From Solirubrobacteraceae bacterium (GTDB lineage: Bacteria > Actinomycetota > Thermoleophilia > Solirubrobacterales > Solirubrobacteraceae): DNA of 7,395 nucleotides. Within the stretch, counting starts at the first letter, position 1; each line of letters opens with the position of its first letter. The translations under genes and the position numbers were made by a program. Positions 1 through 5,459 of the stretch are shown here, piece by piece. The stretch is from contig JANJUA010000133.1 of assembly GCA_024710825.1 (NCBI GenBank), forward strand, positions 1 through 7,395, written 5' to 3'. The notes beneath the pieces are model-generated. The model had not been told where the DNA came from. It was given only the letters and a program-made list of their open reading frames with translations, and searched no databases.

Positions 1-348
1 GGACGACGTCTCGCCCGTGCCGAGCTCGACGCGCCCGCCCGAGACCAGATCGAGCGTCGCCACCGTCTCCGCGCGCCGGGCGGGGTGCTCGTAGCCCGGC
101 GGCAGCGGCAGGATGCCGAAGCCGAGCCGCAGGTTCGGCGCGCGCTGGCTCGCCGCGGCGAGGAAGACGTCGGAGGCGCTCGAGTGCGAGTACTCCTCGA
201 GGAAGTGGTGCTCGACCGCCCACACCGCGTCGAAGCCGACGCGGTCGGCGACCTCCACCTGCTCGAGCGCCTCGGCGCAGTGCCGCTGCTCGGCCCCGGG
301 GCCCCATGGCCGCGGGAGCTGGTGCTCGTAGAAGATCCCGAAGCGCAC
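1..348 (-). CDS. Luciferase-like monooxygenase (LLM) family oxidoreductase, N-terminal part
   Basis: This is the first 116 codons of a flavin- or F420-dependent TIM-barrel oxidoreductase; the rest lies beyond the left edge. Family members bind FMN or F420 and oxidise small organic substrates, and the substrate here cannot be told. The start of the barrel is clear: strand 1 reads RFGIFYEHQL (residues 2-11), followed by GFDAVWAVEHHF (38-49), the usual second strand with the conserved EHH. A later segment, SGGRVELGTG (103-112), is the typical LLM turn before the active-site region. The start is GTG at 348, because an in-frame TAG sits at 361-363 and no other start codon lies between. No strong Shine-Dalgarno is visible. 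The gene follows the DtxR-like regulator by 24 nt on the same strand, so it is probably the third gene of that operon, possibly translated by re-initiation. F420 rather than FMN use is only a guess from the likely actinobacterial host. Confidence 0.85.
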   Translation of the reverse strand, partial: MRFGIFYEHQLPRPWGPGAEQRHCAEALEQVEVADRVGFDAVWAVEHHFLEEYSHSSASDVFLAAASQRAPNLRLGFGILPLPPGYEHPARRAETVATLDLVSGGRVELGTGETSS

Positions 349-372
349 GCGGCGTCGATGCTACGCGCTGCT

Positions 373-1086
373 CTAGCGGCCGTAGCCTCCCTCGTTGAGC
401 AGCAGCCGCGCGGGCAGCGCCACCCGCGCCGGGGGCGACGGATCTGCGATCACGGCGACGGTCTCCGCCACCGACGCGCTCACCACGTGGCGCGAGCCGA
501 GCGCGCACGCGACGACGACGGCCTCGCCCTGCTCGGCGACCGTGCCCTCGAGGCCCGGCTCCAGCCCGGCCGCCTTGACATACCGAAGCACGTCCTCGGC
601 CTCGTTCTCGAAGCGCACGATCTCGACGCGCGCACCCACGGCGACGTCGGCGAGCGGCACCCCCTCGACGCGTTCCCCCGGATCGATCGGATGGCCGTGC
701 GGGCACGTCGTGGCGTCTCCGATCGCGGCGCGCATCCGCTCCTCGAGCTCCGGCGTCAGCGCGTGCGCCAGACGATCGGCGGACTCGTGCACCTCGTCCC
801 ACGGCATGTCCAGCACGTCGCTGAGGAACCGCTCGACGAGCCTGTGGCGGCGGACCTGGGCCGCGGCGTGAGCGGCGCCGCGCTCGGTGAACGCCAGCAC
901 CTTGTCGCCGCCCCGGGTCACGTACCCGTCGCGCTCGAGACGGCGGATCATCTCGTGCACCGCCGGCGGCGAGACGCGCCTGGCGCGCATCACGTTGGCC
1001 GCGGTCAGCGGCAGCCCCGACTCCTCGAGCCAGAAGATCGTCTCGAGGTACTGCTCCTCCGCAGGCGTGATCGGACGGCCGGCCAT
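373..1086 (-). CDS. DtxR/MntR-family metal-dependent transcriptional regulator with altered metal site
   Basis: A 237-residue regulator with the DtxR/IdeR/MntR layout. The N-terminal winged helix-turn-helix covers about residues 8-70, with a recognition helix around SPPAVHEMIRRLERDGYV (39-56). The dimerisation and metal-binding domain covers about 71-140 (RRHRLVERFL at 79-88, CPHGHPI at 128-134). A C-terminal SH3-like/FeoA-type domain covers about 143-218. The family senses Fe(II) or Mn(II) and represses metal-uptake genes. Aligned by eye to MntR and DtxR, the metal ligands are only partly kept: E15, H81, E85, H100 and H108 are present, but the D8/M10 position is Gln12, the E99/C102 position is Asp104, and the E102/E105 position is Ala107. 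Metal specificity is therefore uncertain, and C128/H130/H132 might add ligands. The ATG at 1086 has only an AGGG one base away. The gene begins 27 nt after the yceI-like stop, so it is probably expressed from that promoter. No canonical IdeR or MntR box was seen nearby. Confidence 0.9.
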   Translation of the reverse strand: MAGRPITPAEEQYLETIFWLEESGLPLTAANVMRARRVSPPAVHEMIRRLERDGYVTRGGDKVLAFTERGAAHAAAQVRRHRLVERFLSDVLDMPWDEVHESADRLAHALTPELEERMRAAIGDATTCPHGHPIDPGERVEGVPLADVAVGARVEIVRFENEAEDVLRYVKAAGLEPGLEGTVAEQGEAVVVACALGSRHVVSASVAETVAVIADPSPPARVALPARLLLNEGGYGR

Positions 1087-1113
1087 GCCCTGTGCCGTGT
1101 CGGGTGCTCGTCG

Positions 1114-1662
1114 CTACGAGCGCCGGACGACGATGTCGAGCTCGATCGCCACGCGATCGGAGACCGCGAGTCCACCGGCCTCCACGAGCCCCGACCACTC
1201 GAGGCCGAAGGCGCGGCGGCTGATCTCGCCGCGGGCGGCGATCCGCATGCTGCCGTCGTCCTGCGCCGTGCTGTTGGCGTGCAGGACCAGGGGCCCGGTC
1301 ACGTCGCGAATGGTCATCCAGCCTGAGATCCGCCAGTCCTCGGCGTCGGCGACCACCTGGTCGGCGCCGTACTCGATCTGCGGGAACGCACCGGCGTCGA
1401 AGAAGCCCTCGCCGCGGAGGTGCTCGTCGCGGAGCGGCTCACCGGTGTCGATCGAGGCGACGTCCACCGTCCCGGAGGCGCCCACGGAGGAAGCGGCGTC
1501 GATGCGCCCCGCGAACGCGGCGAAGCGGCCGCGGACGCGCGCCAGCCGTAGGTGGCGCACGACGAAGGCGACGGTCGAGAACTGCCGGTCCACGGTCCAG
1601 ACGCCCGGCGGAAGGAACACGGCATGCCCCGGCGCGGTGCGCCCCACGGAGGAGATCGACAT
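1114..1662 (-). CDS. YceI-family protein (lipid-binding lipocalin-like fold)
   Basis: A 182-residue YceI-domain protein. The family forms an extended beta-barrel that binds polyisoprenoid or amide lipids; its role in the cell is mostly unknown. Family landmarks, numbered from the ATG at 1662, are the opening GVWTVDRQFSTVAFVVRHL (20-38), the RDEHLRG segment (78-84), FFD (87-89), the FP before the next strand (93-94), and a G-W-M-TIRDVTGP segment (114-124). No signal peptide is evident, so it is probably cytoplasmic, unlike periplasmic E. coli YceI. I chose ATG 1662 because TATCGT lies exactly 7 nt upstream, a leaderless arrangement, and the YceI domain is complete from there. The alternative is GTG at 1710 (198 residues), which has a GAGGGGG Shine-Dalgarno-like run just upstream, but the extra 16 residues resemble no part of the domain. 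It is probably the first gene of an operon with the DtxR-like regulator and the LLM enzyme. Confidence 0.88.
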   Translation of the reverse strand: MSISSVGRTAPGHAVFLPPGVWTVDRQFSTVAFVVRHLRLARVRGRFAAFAGRIDAASSVGASGTVDVASIDTGEPLRDEHLRGEGFFDAGAFPQIEYGADQVVADAEDWRISGWMTIRDVTGPLVLHANSTAQDDGSMRIAARGEISRRAFGLEWSGLVEAGGLAVSDRVAIELDIVVRRS

Positions 1663-1669
1663 GGGCACG

Positions 1670-1675
1670 ACGATA
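1670..1675 (-). promoter_or_regulatory. Putative -10 element (TATCGT) for leaderless yceI-like transcript
   Basis: Read on the minus strand, TATCGT is followed by 7 nt and then the ATG at 1662. This matches the actinobacterial TANNNT -10 element placed so that transcription starts on the start codon. No good -35 hexamer is seen 16-18 nt upstream, so the call rests on spacing and the absence of a Shine-Dalgarno for this ATG. It would be moot if translation really starts at GTG 1710. Confidence 0.4.
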
Positions 1676-1717
1676 CGCCTGGCCGAGCGGCTGGCTTCCG
1701 TGGCCTGCACGGGGCCC

Positions 1718-1735
1718 CCTCGGGGGAACCCGAGG
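1718..1735. promoter_or_regulatory. Perfect 7-bp inverted repeat with 4-nt loop in the yceI/DGC divergent region
   Basis: CCTCGGG (1718-1724) and CCCGAGG (1729-1735) are exact reverse complements separated by GGAA. On the plus strand the loop is a GNRA-type tetraloop. On the minus strand the second arm runs into the GAGGGGG that would be the Shine-Dalgarno of a GTG-1710 start, so the stem could mask it. It has no T-run and is not a convincing terminator. It could be an RNA hairpin or a protein operator between the divergent transcripts. High GC makes short stems common, so confidence is modest. Confidence 0.4.
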
Positions 1736-1803
1736 CGGCATCGTGGAGCACTACTGAGAGCGCTTCCGGTATGTCCACGGATATCGCGAGCCCCCGGCGG
1801 GCG

Positions 1804-1809
1804 TAGCGT
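1804..1809 (+). promoter_or_regulatory. Putative -10 element (TAGCGT) for leaderless DGC-protein transcript
   Basis: TAGCGT fits TANNNT and stands exactly 7 nt before the ATG at 1817. The intervening GC-rich bases contain no Shine-Dalgarno. A -35 hexamer is not recognisable (the region 16-18 nt upstream reads about GATATCGC). The spacing is identical to that at the yceI-like and TDT genes. Confidence 0.45.
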
Positions 1810-1816
1810 CGCGCGG

Positions 1817-2242
1817 ATGCTCGTCTACTCCTGTTCGGGAAGCTCCAACGTCGCGCAGCTCGCCAACTACATCGCCGTGCGGCTGGACCGCCTGGGCCTC
1901 GCCGAGATGTCGTGCATCGTCGGAGTGGGCGGCAACGTCAAACCGCTCGTGCACAAGGCGACGCGCGGGCTGCCGATTATCGCGATCGACGGCTGTCCGC
2001 TCGGGTGCGTCGAGCAGGTGCTCCAGGCCAAGGGGATCGAGCCCGACATGCTCGTCCGGCTGCACGAGCGCGGGCTGCGTAAGCGCCAGCACACCGACTT
2101 CGACGAGGACGAGCGCGAGGCGGTCTTCGCCGATCTGCTGGCCGAGCTCGAGCCCCGCCTCGTGGCCGAGCGACCCGAGCTGGCCCCCGCCATCCGCGAG
2201 CTGCTGGACCGCGTCCCCGCGGCCGCAGGCGCCTGCGGATGA
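1817..2242 (+). CDS. DGC-domain protein (putative zinc-binding)
   Basis: A 141-residue small cytoplasmic protein of the DGC family, named for a conserved Asp-Gly-Cys. The signature IAIDGCPLGC lies at 56-65 (D58, G59, C60, C64). The other family blocks are present: YSCSGSSNVAQLAN at 4-17 (C6), MSCIVGVGGNVKPLV at 31-45 (C33), and a basic RGL.K segment near 85-90. The Cys pattern underlies the family's prediction as zinc-binding; no reaction is established. The last quarter is an acidic/Ala-rich helix-prone tail. The ATG at 1817 directly opens the conserved first strand, so an earlier start is unlikely, and it lacks a Shine-Dalgarno, consistent with the -10 just upstream. Its TGA overlaps the ATG of the next gene (ATGA), so the two are cotranscribed and probably translationally coupled. 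A shared function with the flavoprotein downstream is an inference from this coupling. Confidence 0.85.
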   Translation: MLVYSCSGSSNVAQLANYIAVRLDRLGLAEMSCIVGVGGNVKPLVHKATRGLPIIAIDGCPLGCVEQVLQAKGIEPDMLVRLHERGLRKRQHTDFDEDEREAVFADLLAELEPRLVAERPELAPAIRELLDRVPAAAGACG

Positions 2243-3705
2243 GGGCCGAGACGGGCCCGCGCGTCATCCAGGGGGGAATGGGAGTCGCCGTCTCGAGCTG
2301 GCGGCTCGCATCCACCGTGGCCCGGCTCGGGCAGCTCGGCGTCGTCTCCGGCACCGCACTGGCCGTCGTGCTCGCGCGCGGGCTTCAGGACGGAGACGAA
2401 GGCGGCCACCTGCGCCGCGCGCTCTCCGCGTTTCCCGACCCCGCCGTGGCCGAGCGGATCATCGAGCGCTACTTCCGTCCCGAGGGCCGCCCTCCCGGCA
2501 AGGCCTACCGTGCCGTGCCGGTGCCCCGGCTCCGCAAGAACCGCCTGTTCCTCGAGCTCACGGTCGCAGGGTGCTTCGTCGAGGTCCACCTGGCCAAGGA
2601 GGGCCATGACCGCGCCATCGGCATCAACCTGCTCGAGAAGATCCAGGTCCCGACGCTGCCGGCGCTCTACGGGGCGATGCTCGCCGGCGTCGACTGGGTG
2701 CTGATGGGCGCGGGGATCCCGAGCCGCATCCCCGCGGCGCTGAACGCCCTCGCCGAGCATCGATCCACGAGCCTCGTGCTCGCCGTGGAGGGCGGCGACG
2801 AGATCCTGGCGTTCGAGCCCCGCGACGTCATCGCCGAGCCGGGACCTCCGCTGTCGCGGCCCAGCTTCGCCGCGATCGTGGGCTCCCACGTGCTGGCCTC
2901 CCACCTCGCGCGCGACGACGCCAGCCGCCCCGAGGGCTTCGTGCTGGAGCACCCCATCGCCGGCGGCCACAACGCGCCGCCGCGCGGCCCGCTGCGACTC
3001 GACGACTCCGGGGAGCCGATCTACGGCCCACGCGACGAGGTCGACTTCGAGCGCATGCGCGCGCTGGAGGTGCCCTTCTGGATCGCCGGCGGACAGGCGC
3101 ACCCGGCGATGCTCGAGCGCGCGCTGGCCGAGGGCGCGCAGGGAGTGCAGGTCGGCACGGCGTTCGCCCTGTGCGAGGAGTCCGGGCTCGACGCGCCGCT
3201 GAAGCGGCGAGCACGCGAGCAGCTCGCCACGGAGGCCCTGTACGTCCGAACGGACCCGCTCGCCTCGCCGACCGGCTATCCGTTCAAGGTCGCCCAGCTC
3301 GAAGGCACGACGGCCGACCCGAAGGTGCAGGCGGCCCGGCCGCGCCGCTGCGACCTCGGCTACCTCACCACGCCGTTCCGCCGCGACGACGGCCGCATCG
3401 ACTATCGCTGCCCCGCCGAGCCGGTGGAGGACTATCTGGCGAAGGGTGGCGCCCTGGAAGACACGGTCGGGAGGATGTGCGTCTGCAACGGGCTGATGTC
3501 CGCCGCAGGGCTCCCTCAGCTCCAGGGCGAGATCGTCGAGCCACCGCTGCTCACCCTCGGCGACGACGCGCACGCGGTCGTGGCACGGCTCTCCCCCGAG
3601 GGAGAGCCATACCACGCCGCCGACGTCCTGCGCTACATCCTGGGCGAGTCATTCGCGACGGTGTCCTCGCGGAGCACGAACGAGGAGCCGCAGCCGCAGC
3701 CGTAG
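2239..3705 (+). CDS. Nitronate monooxygenase-like FMN oxidoreductase with Cys-containing C-terminal extension
   Basis: A 488-residue flavoprotein of the nitronate monooxygenase/2-nitropropane dioxygenase superfamily. Characterised members use FMN and oxygen to turn alkyl nitronates into carbonyl compounds and nitrite; others are enoyl reductases or unknown. The TIM barrel starts with VIQGGMGVAVSS (9-20). AGGH (241-244) carries the usual catalytic His, H244. AGGQAHPAMLERALAEGAQG (283-302) followed by VQVGTAF (303-309) is the phosphate-binding half. The barrel is longer than in the compact 320-360 residue enzymes, and residues about 365-465 form an extra domain with C371, C391, C414 and C416 (CDLGYL, YRCPAEP, MCVCNGL), a possible Zn or Fe-S site. 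The start at 2239 is needed to include the first strand; it overlaps the DGC gene by 4 nt. The last 24 codons lie antisense to the convergent A-type carrier gene. Substrate is unknown, and nitronate activity is not assured for this subgroup. Confidence 0.88.
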   Translation: MRAETGPRVIQGGMGVAVSSWRLASTVARLGQLGVVSGTALAVVLARGLQDGDEGGHLRRALSAFPDPAVAERIIERYFRPEGRPPGKAYRAVPVPRLRKNRLFLELTVAGCFVEVHLAKEGHDRAIGINLLEKIQVPTLPALYGAMLAGVDWVLMGAGIPSRIPAALNALAEHRSTSLVLAVEGGDEILAFEPRDVIAEPGPPLSRPSFAAIVGSHVLASHLARDDASRPEGFVLEHPIAGGHNAPPRGPLRLDDSGEPIYGPRDEVDFERMRALEVPFWIAGGQAHPAMLERALAEGAQGVQVGTAFALCEESGLDAPLKRRAREQLATEALYVRTDPLASPTGYPFKVAQLEGTTADPKVQAARPRRCDLGYLTTPFRRDDGRIDYRCPAEPVEDYLAKGGALEDTVGRMCVCNGLMSAAGLPQLQGEIVEPPLLTLGDDAHAVVARLSPEGEPYHAADVLRYILGESFATVSSRSTNEEPQPQP

Positions 3706-4016
3706 ACGACGTTGGGGTTGTCGACGCGGAAGCGCTGCCCGTCGGCGTCGTCCGCGTAGTCGACCGACGCCCCGCGGACGTAGGCCAGGTGCTCCCGATC
3801 CACGAGGATCCGCACGCTGCGGTCCTCGAAGACCAGGTCCGCGTCCGTCGGCTCGTCGAGGACGAGCCTGTACTGGAAGCCCGAGCAGCCGCCGGAGACG
3901 ACGTCGATCCGCAGGCCGGCCTCCATGTCCGGCCCCGCGGCGGCGGCGAGCACCTCCTGCATCTTCTCGGCGCCGCGTTCGGTGAACGTGACGGTCTCGG
4001 TCTCGGATGTCGACAT
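3633..4016 (-). CDS. A-type iron-sulfur cluster carrier (IscA/ErpA/HesB family)
   Basis: A 127-residue A-type carrier, which takes up Fe-S clusters (or iron) from the scaffold and hands them to apo-enzymes in the cytoplasm. The three ligand cysteines are intact: C44 in SGGCSGFQY (41-49), and C107 and C109 in NPNVVYGCGCGSSF (100-113). The opening VTFTERGAEKMQEVL (9-23) is the normal first strand and helix. The C-terminus carries about 14 residues beyond CGCGSSF, slightly longer than usual. The ATG at 4016 has a strong Shine-Dalgarno, AAGGAG, 4 nt upstream. The gene follows narK by 34 nt on the same strand, so the pair is probably an operon. This fits a role in supplying clusters to nitrate/nitrite enzymes, although general housekeeping is equally possible. 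Its last 73 bp overlap the 3' end of the convergent flavoprotein gene. I cannot separate ErpA from IscA or SufA by sequence alone. Confidence 0.95.
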   Translation of the reverse strand: MSTSETETVTFTERGAEKMQEVLAAAAGPDMEAGLRIDVVSGGCSGFQYRLVLDEPTDADLVFEDRSVRILVDREHLAYVRGASVDYADDADGQRFRVDNPNVVYGCGCGSSFVLREDTVANDSPRM

Positions 4017-4020
4017 GATG

Positions 4021-4026
4021 CTCCTT
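4021..4026 (-). promoter_or_regulatory. Ribosome binding site AAGGAG of the A-type carrier gene
   Basis: On the minus strand AAGGAG is followed by CATC and then the ATG at 4016. It is the clearest Shine-Dalgarno in the window and fixes that start. It contrasts with the Shine-Dalgarno-less starts of the operon-leading genes. Confidence 0.75.
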
Positions 4027-4050
4027 GGATGGGTGTGGGGTGGCGGCCGA

Positions 4051-5289
4051 TCAGCGCGCCGGGACGGGACGCAGCGGCCGACGGCGCCCCCGCCTCGGGC
4101 GCTGGCGCGGGTTCAGCCCGGCGAGCACCGCCAAGGCCGTGAGCGCCACCACCGCCAGCAGGACGAAGCCGAGCGCGTAGCTGCCGGTGAGGGACTTGAC
4201 GATGCCGAGCAGCAGCGGCGGCACGAAGCCGCCCAGCCCGCCGGCCGCGCCGACCACGCCGGTCACCGCCCCGACGCTGTCGGGGAACCACTGCGCGACG
4301 AGCTTGAACACCGCGCCCGTGCCCACGCCGAACGCCACGCCGATCGACAGGCACGCCACCGTCAGCGGGACCATCCGGCCGTAGCCGACCGCCAGCGCCA
4401 GGGCGAGCGCCGCCGTCGTCACGAACGAGATCCGCAGGACGCGCTCGGCGCCGAGCCTGTCCGACAGCCAGCCGCCGATCGGCCGCGCGACGACCGCGAA
4501 GAGGGCGAAGCCCGCGGCACGCGCGCCGGCGTCGGTCTTGGTCAGCTCGTGCACGCCGACGAGCAGCTTCGGCAGGTAGAGGAAGAGCGCGACGAAGCCG
4601 CCGAACGAGAGGAAGTAGAAGAGCGTGAGGGCCCACGCACGCGGGTTGCCGCGGAAGACCGCGAGGGGCGCGAGCAGGTTCGGCTTGCCGTTCGGGCGCA
4701 CGGGCTCCGCCTCGCGGGCGGTCAACGCGAACCAGATCGCGACGATGGCGAGCAGGCCCGCCGCGACCCAGAACGGCGCGCTGAGCCCCCAGCGATCCGC
4801 GATCCGCGGGCCGAGGAGCGCAGCGATGACGGTGCCTCCCATGCCCATGCCGTAGACGCCGAGGGCGAAGCCCCGCCGAGCCGGCTCGTACCAGCGGTTG
4901 ACGAACGGGATGCCGACGGCGAACGAGGCGCCGGCCAGCCCGAGCCAGAGGCCGAGGGCGAGGACGCCGGCGAGCGACTCGTGCCAGAGCGCGAGCCCCA
5001 CGATCGACGGAAGGGCGGCGACCATCAAGACGGTGAAGACCCGTCGCGCGCCGTAGTGGTCGGTCAGGACGCCGAGCGGCACGCGGAGCACCGAGCCGAG
5101 CAGGACGGGAACCGCGACCATGACGGCGGTCTCGAAGTCCGAGAGCCCCATGGTCTCCTGCAGCTCTGGCGAGAGCGGTCCGAGCAGGCTCCACGCGAAG
5201 AAGCAGGTGGTGAAGGCGACGGTGGCCAGGACCAGCGCGCGCCCGCCTCCGGGACGCTGCGTCGGCGGTTTGTGTTCGGGAGCGGACAT
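4051..5289 (-). CDS. narK: NarK/NasA-family nitrate/nitrite transporter (MFS, NNP family)
   Basis: A 412-residue, 12-helix major facilitator protein of the nitrate/nitrite porter family, moving nitrate and/or nitrite across the cytoplasmic membrane. Both nitrate-signature regions are present: AGASFAVGIPFVNRWY (119-134) leading into GFALGVYGMGMGGT (140-153), and GAVFKLVAQWFP (325-336) leading into GVVGAAGGLGGFVPP (344-358). The two substrate-binding arginines of NarK appear to be R69 (VLRVPLG, helix 2) and R269 (VARPIGGWLSDRLG, helix 8). The C-terminus ends in an Arg/Pro-rich tail (395-412). The frame stays open upstream to 5466, but ATG 5289 gives the normal NarK N-terminus just before helix 1; the codons above it look non-coding. 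GAGGGG sits only 1 nt before this ATG. GATCCT lies 7 nt before it, a partial -10 match, so the start signal is unclear. It leads an operon with the A-type carrier. Direction of transport (uptake, exchange or nitrite export) cannot be read from sequence. Confidence 0.92.
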   Translation of the reverse strand: MSAPEHKPPTQRPGGGRALVLATVAFTTCFFAWSLLGPLSPELQETMGLSDFETAVMVAVPVLLGSVLRVPLGVLTDHYGARRVFTVLMVAALPSIVGLALWHESLAGVLALGLWLGLAGASFAVGIPFVNRWYEPARRGFALGVYGMGMGGTVIAALLGPRIADRWGLSAPFWVAAGLLAIVAIWFALTAREAEPVRPNGKPNLLAPLAVFRGNPRAWALTLFYFLSFGGFVALFLYLPKLLVGVHELTKTDAGARAAGFALFAVVARPIGGWLSDRLGAERVLRISFVTTAALALALAVGYGRMVPLTVACLSIGVAFGVGTGAVFKLVAQWFPDSVGAVTGVVGAAGGLGGFVPPLLLGIVKSLTGSYALGFVLLAVVALTALAVLAGLNPRQRPRRGRRRPLRPVPAR

Positions 5290-5316
5290 GCCCCTCAGGA
5301 TCGGGGCACCTGCGCA

Positions 5317-5334
5317 CCGCTGCATGAGCAGTGG
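5317..5334. promoter_or_regulatory. Imperfect 7-bp dyad upstream of narK
   Basis: CCGCTGC (5317-5323) and GCAGTGG (5328-5334) are reverse complements with one mismatch, separated by ATGA. The dyad ends 28 nt upstream of the narK ATG, a sensible place for an operator or a leader hairpin. It does not resemble the Fnr (TTGAT-N4-ATCAA) consensus, and the binding protein is unknown. Confidence 0.25.
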
Positions 5335-5369
5335 CCCACGGGCTCGTCGCGGGATCGCCACAGCGCGCT

Positions 5370-5431
5370 TGCGGGTTTCCCGCAGAGCTGGCCCGCACTC
5401 ACCCGCAGACCCGCCGGACGGCCCTTGCGGG
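5370..5431. promoter_or_regulatory. Cluster of five TGCGGG/CCCGCA sites in the narK/TDT divergent region, including a palindrome
   Basis: The hexamer TGCGGG or its complement occurs at 5370-5375, 5379-5384, 5392-5397, 5402-5407 and 5426-5431. The first two form a perfect palindrome, TGCGGGTTTCCCGCA (5370-5384). The last overlaps the -35 region of the TDT promoter. This arrangement is what a multi-site operator looks like, and it could control the TDT gene and possibly narK. The regulator is unknown. The motif was picked after the fact in GC-rich DNA, so this is a candidate only. Confidence 0.35.
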
Positions 5432-5452
5432 ACGCGCTCGCGGCGGTATTTT
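5425..5452 (+). promoter_or_regulatory. Putative promoter of the TDT-family gene (TTGCGG-N16-TATTTT)
   Basis: A -35-like TTGCGG (5425-5430), a 16-nt spacer and a -10-like TATTTT (5447-5452) stand out in this GC-rich region. Seven nucleotides separate the -10 from the GTG at 5460, so the transcript would start at or next to the start codon and be leaderless. No Shine-Dalgarno precedes that GTG. This is the best promoter in the window. Confidence 0.55.
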
Positions 5453-5459
5453 TCCCGAC

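Noticed and set aside
85..1326. Long plus-strand open frame opposite the YceI, DtxR-like and LLM genes
   Set aside because: Its translation is Arg/His/Ala/Asp-rich with no domain, and it lies antisense to three recognisable genes. It is a high-GC shadow frame.
1711..1816. IdeR/DtxR or MntR operator in the divergent region near the regulator operon
   Set aside because: No sequence resembling the AT-rich TTAGGTTAG-type iron box or an MntR box was found; the only clear dyad is the GC-rich stem at 1718-1735.
2263..2280. GGGGGGA-ATG at 2278 as the flavoprotein start
   Set aside because: The ATG lies inside the conserved QGGMG motif of the first barrel strand, so translation must begin upstream at 2239.
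1867..3615. 582-codon minus-strand open frame opposite the DGC and flavoprotein genes
   Set aside because: The composition is Arg/Gly/Glu-rich with no motif, while the plus strand encodes two clear families.
5331..5459. Upstream ATG 5331 as the TDT start
   Set aside because: The extra 43 residues resemble no TDT N-terminus and would run through the clear promoter at 5425-5452; GTG 5460 fits better.
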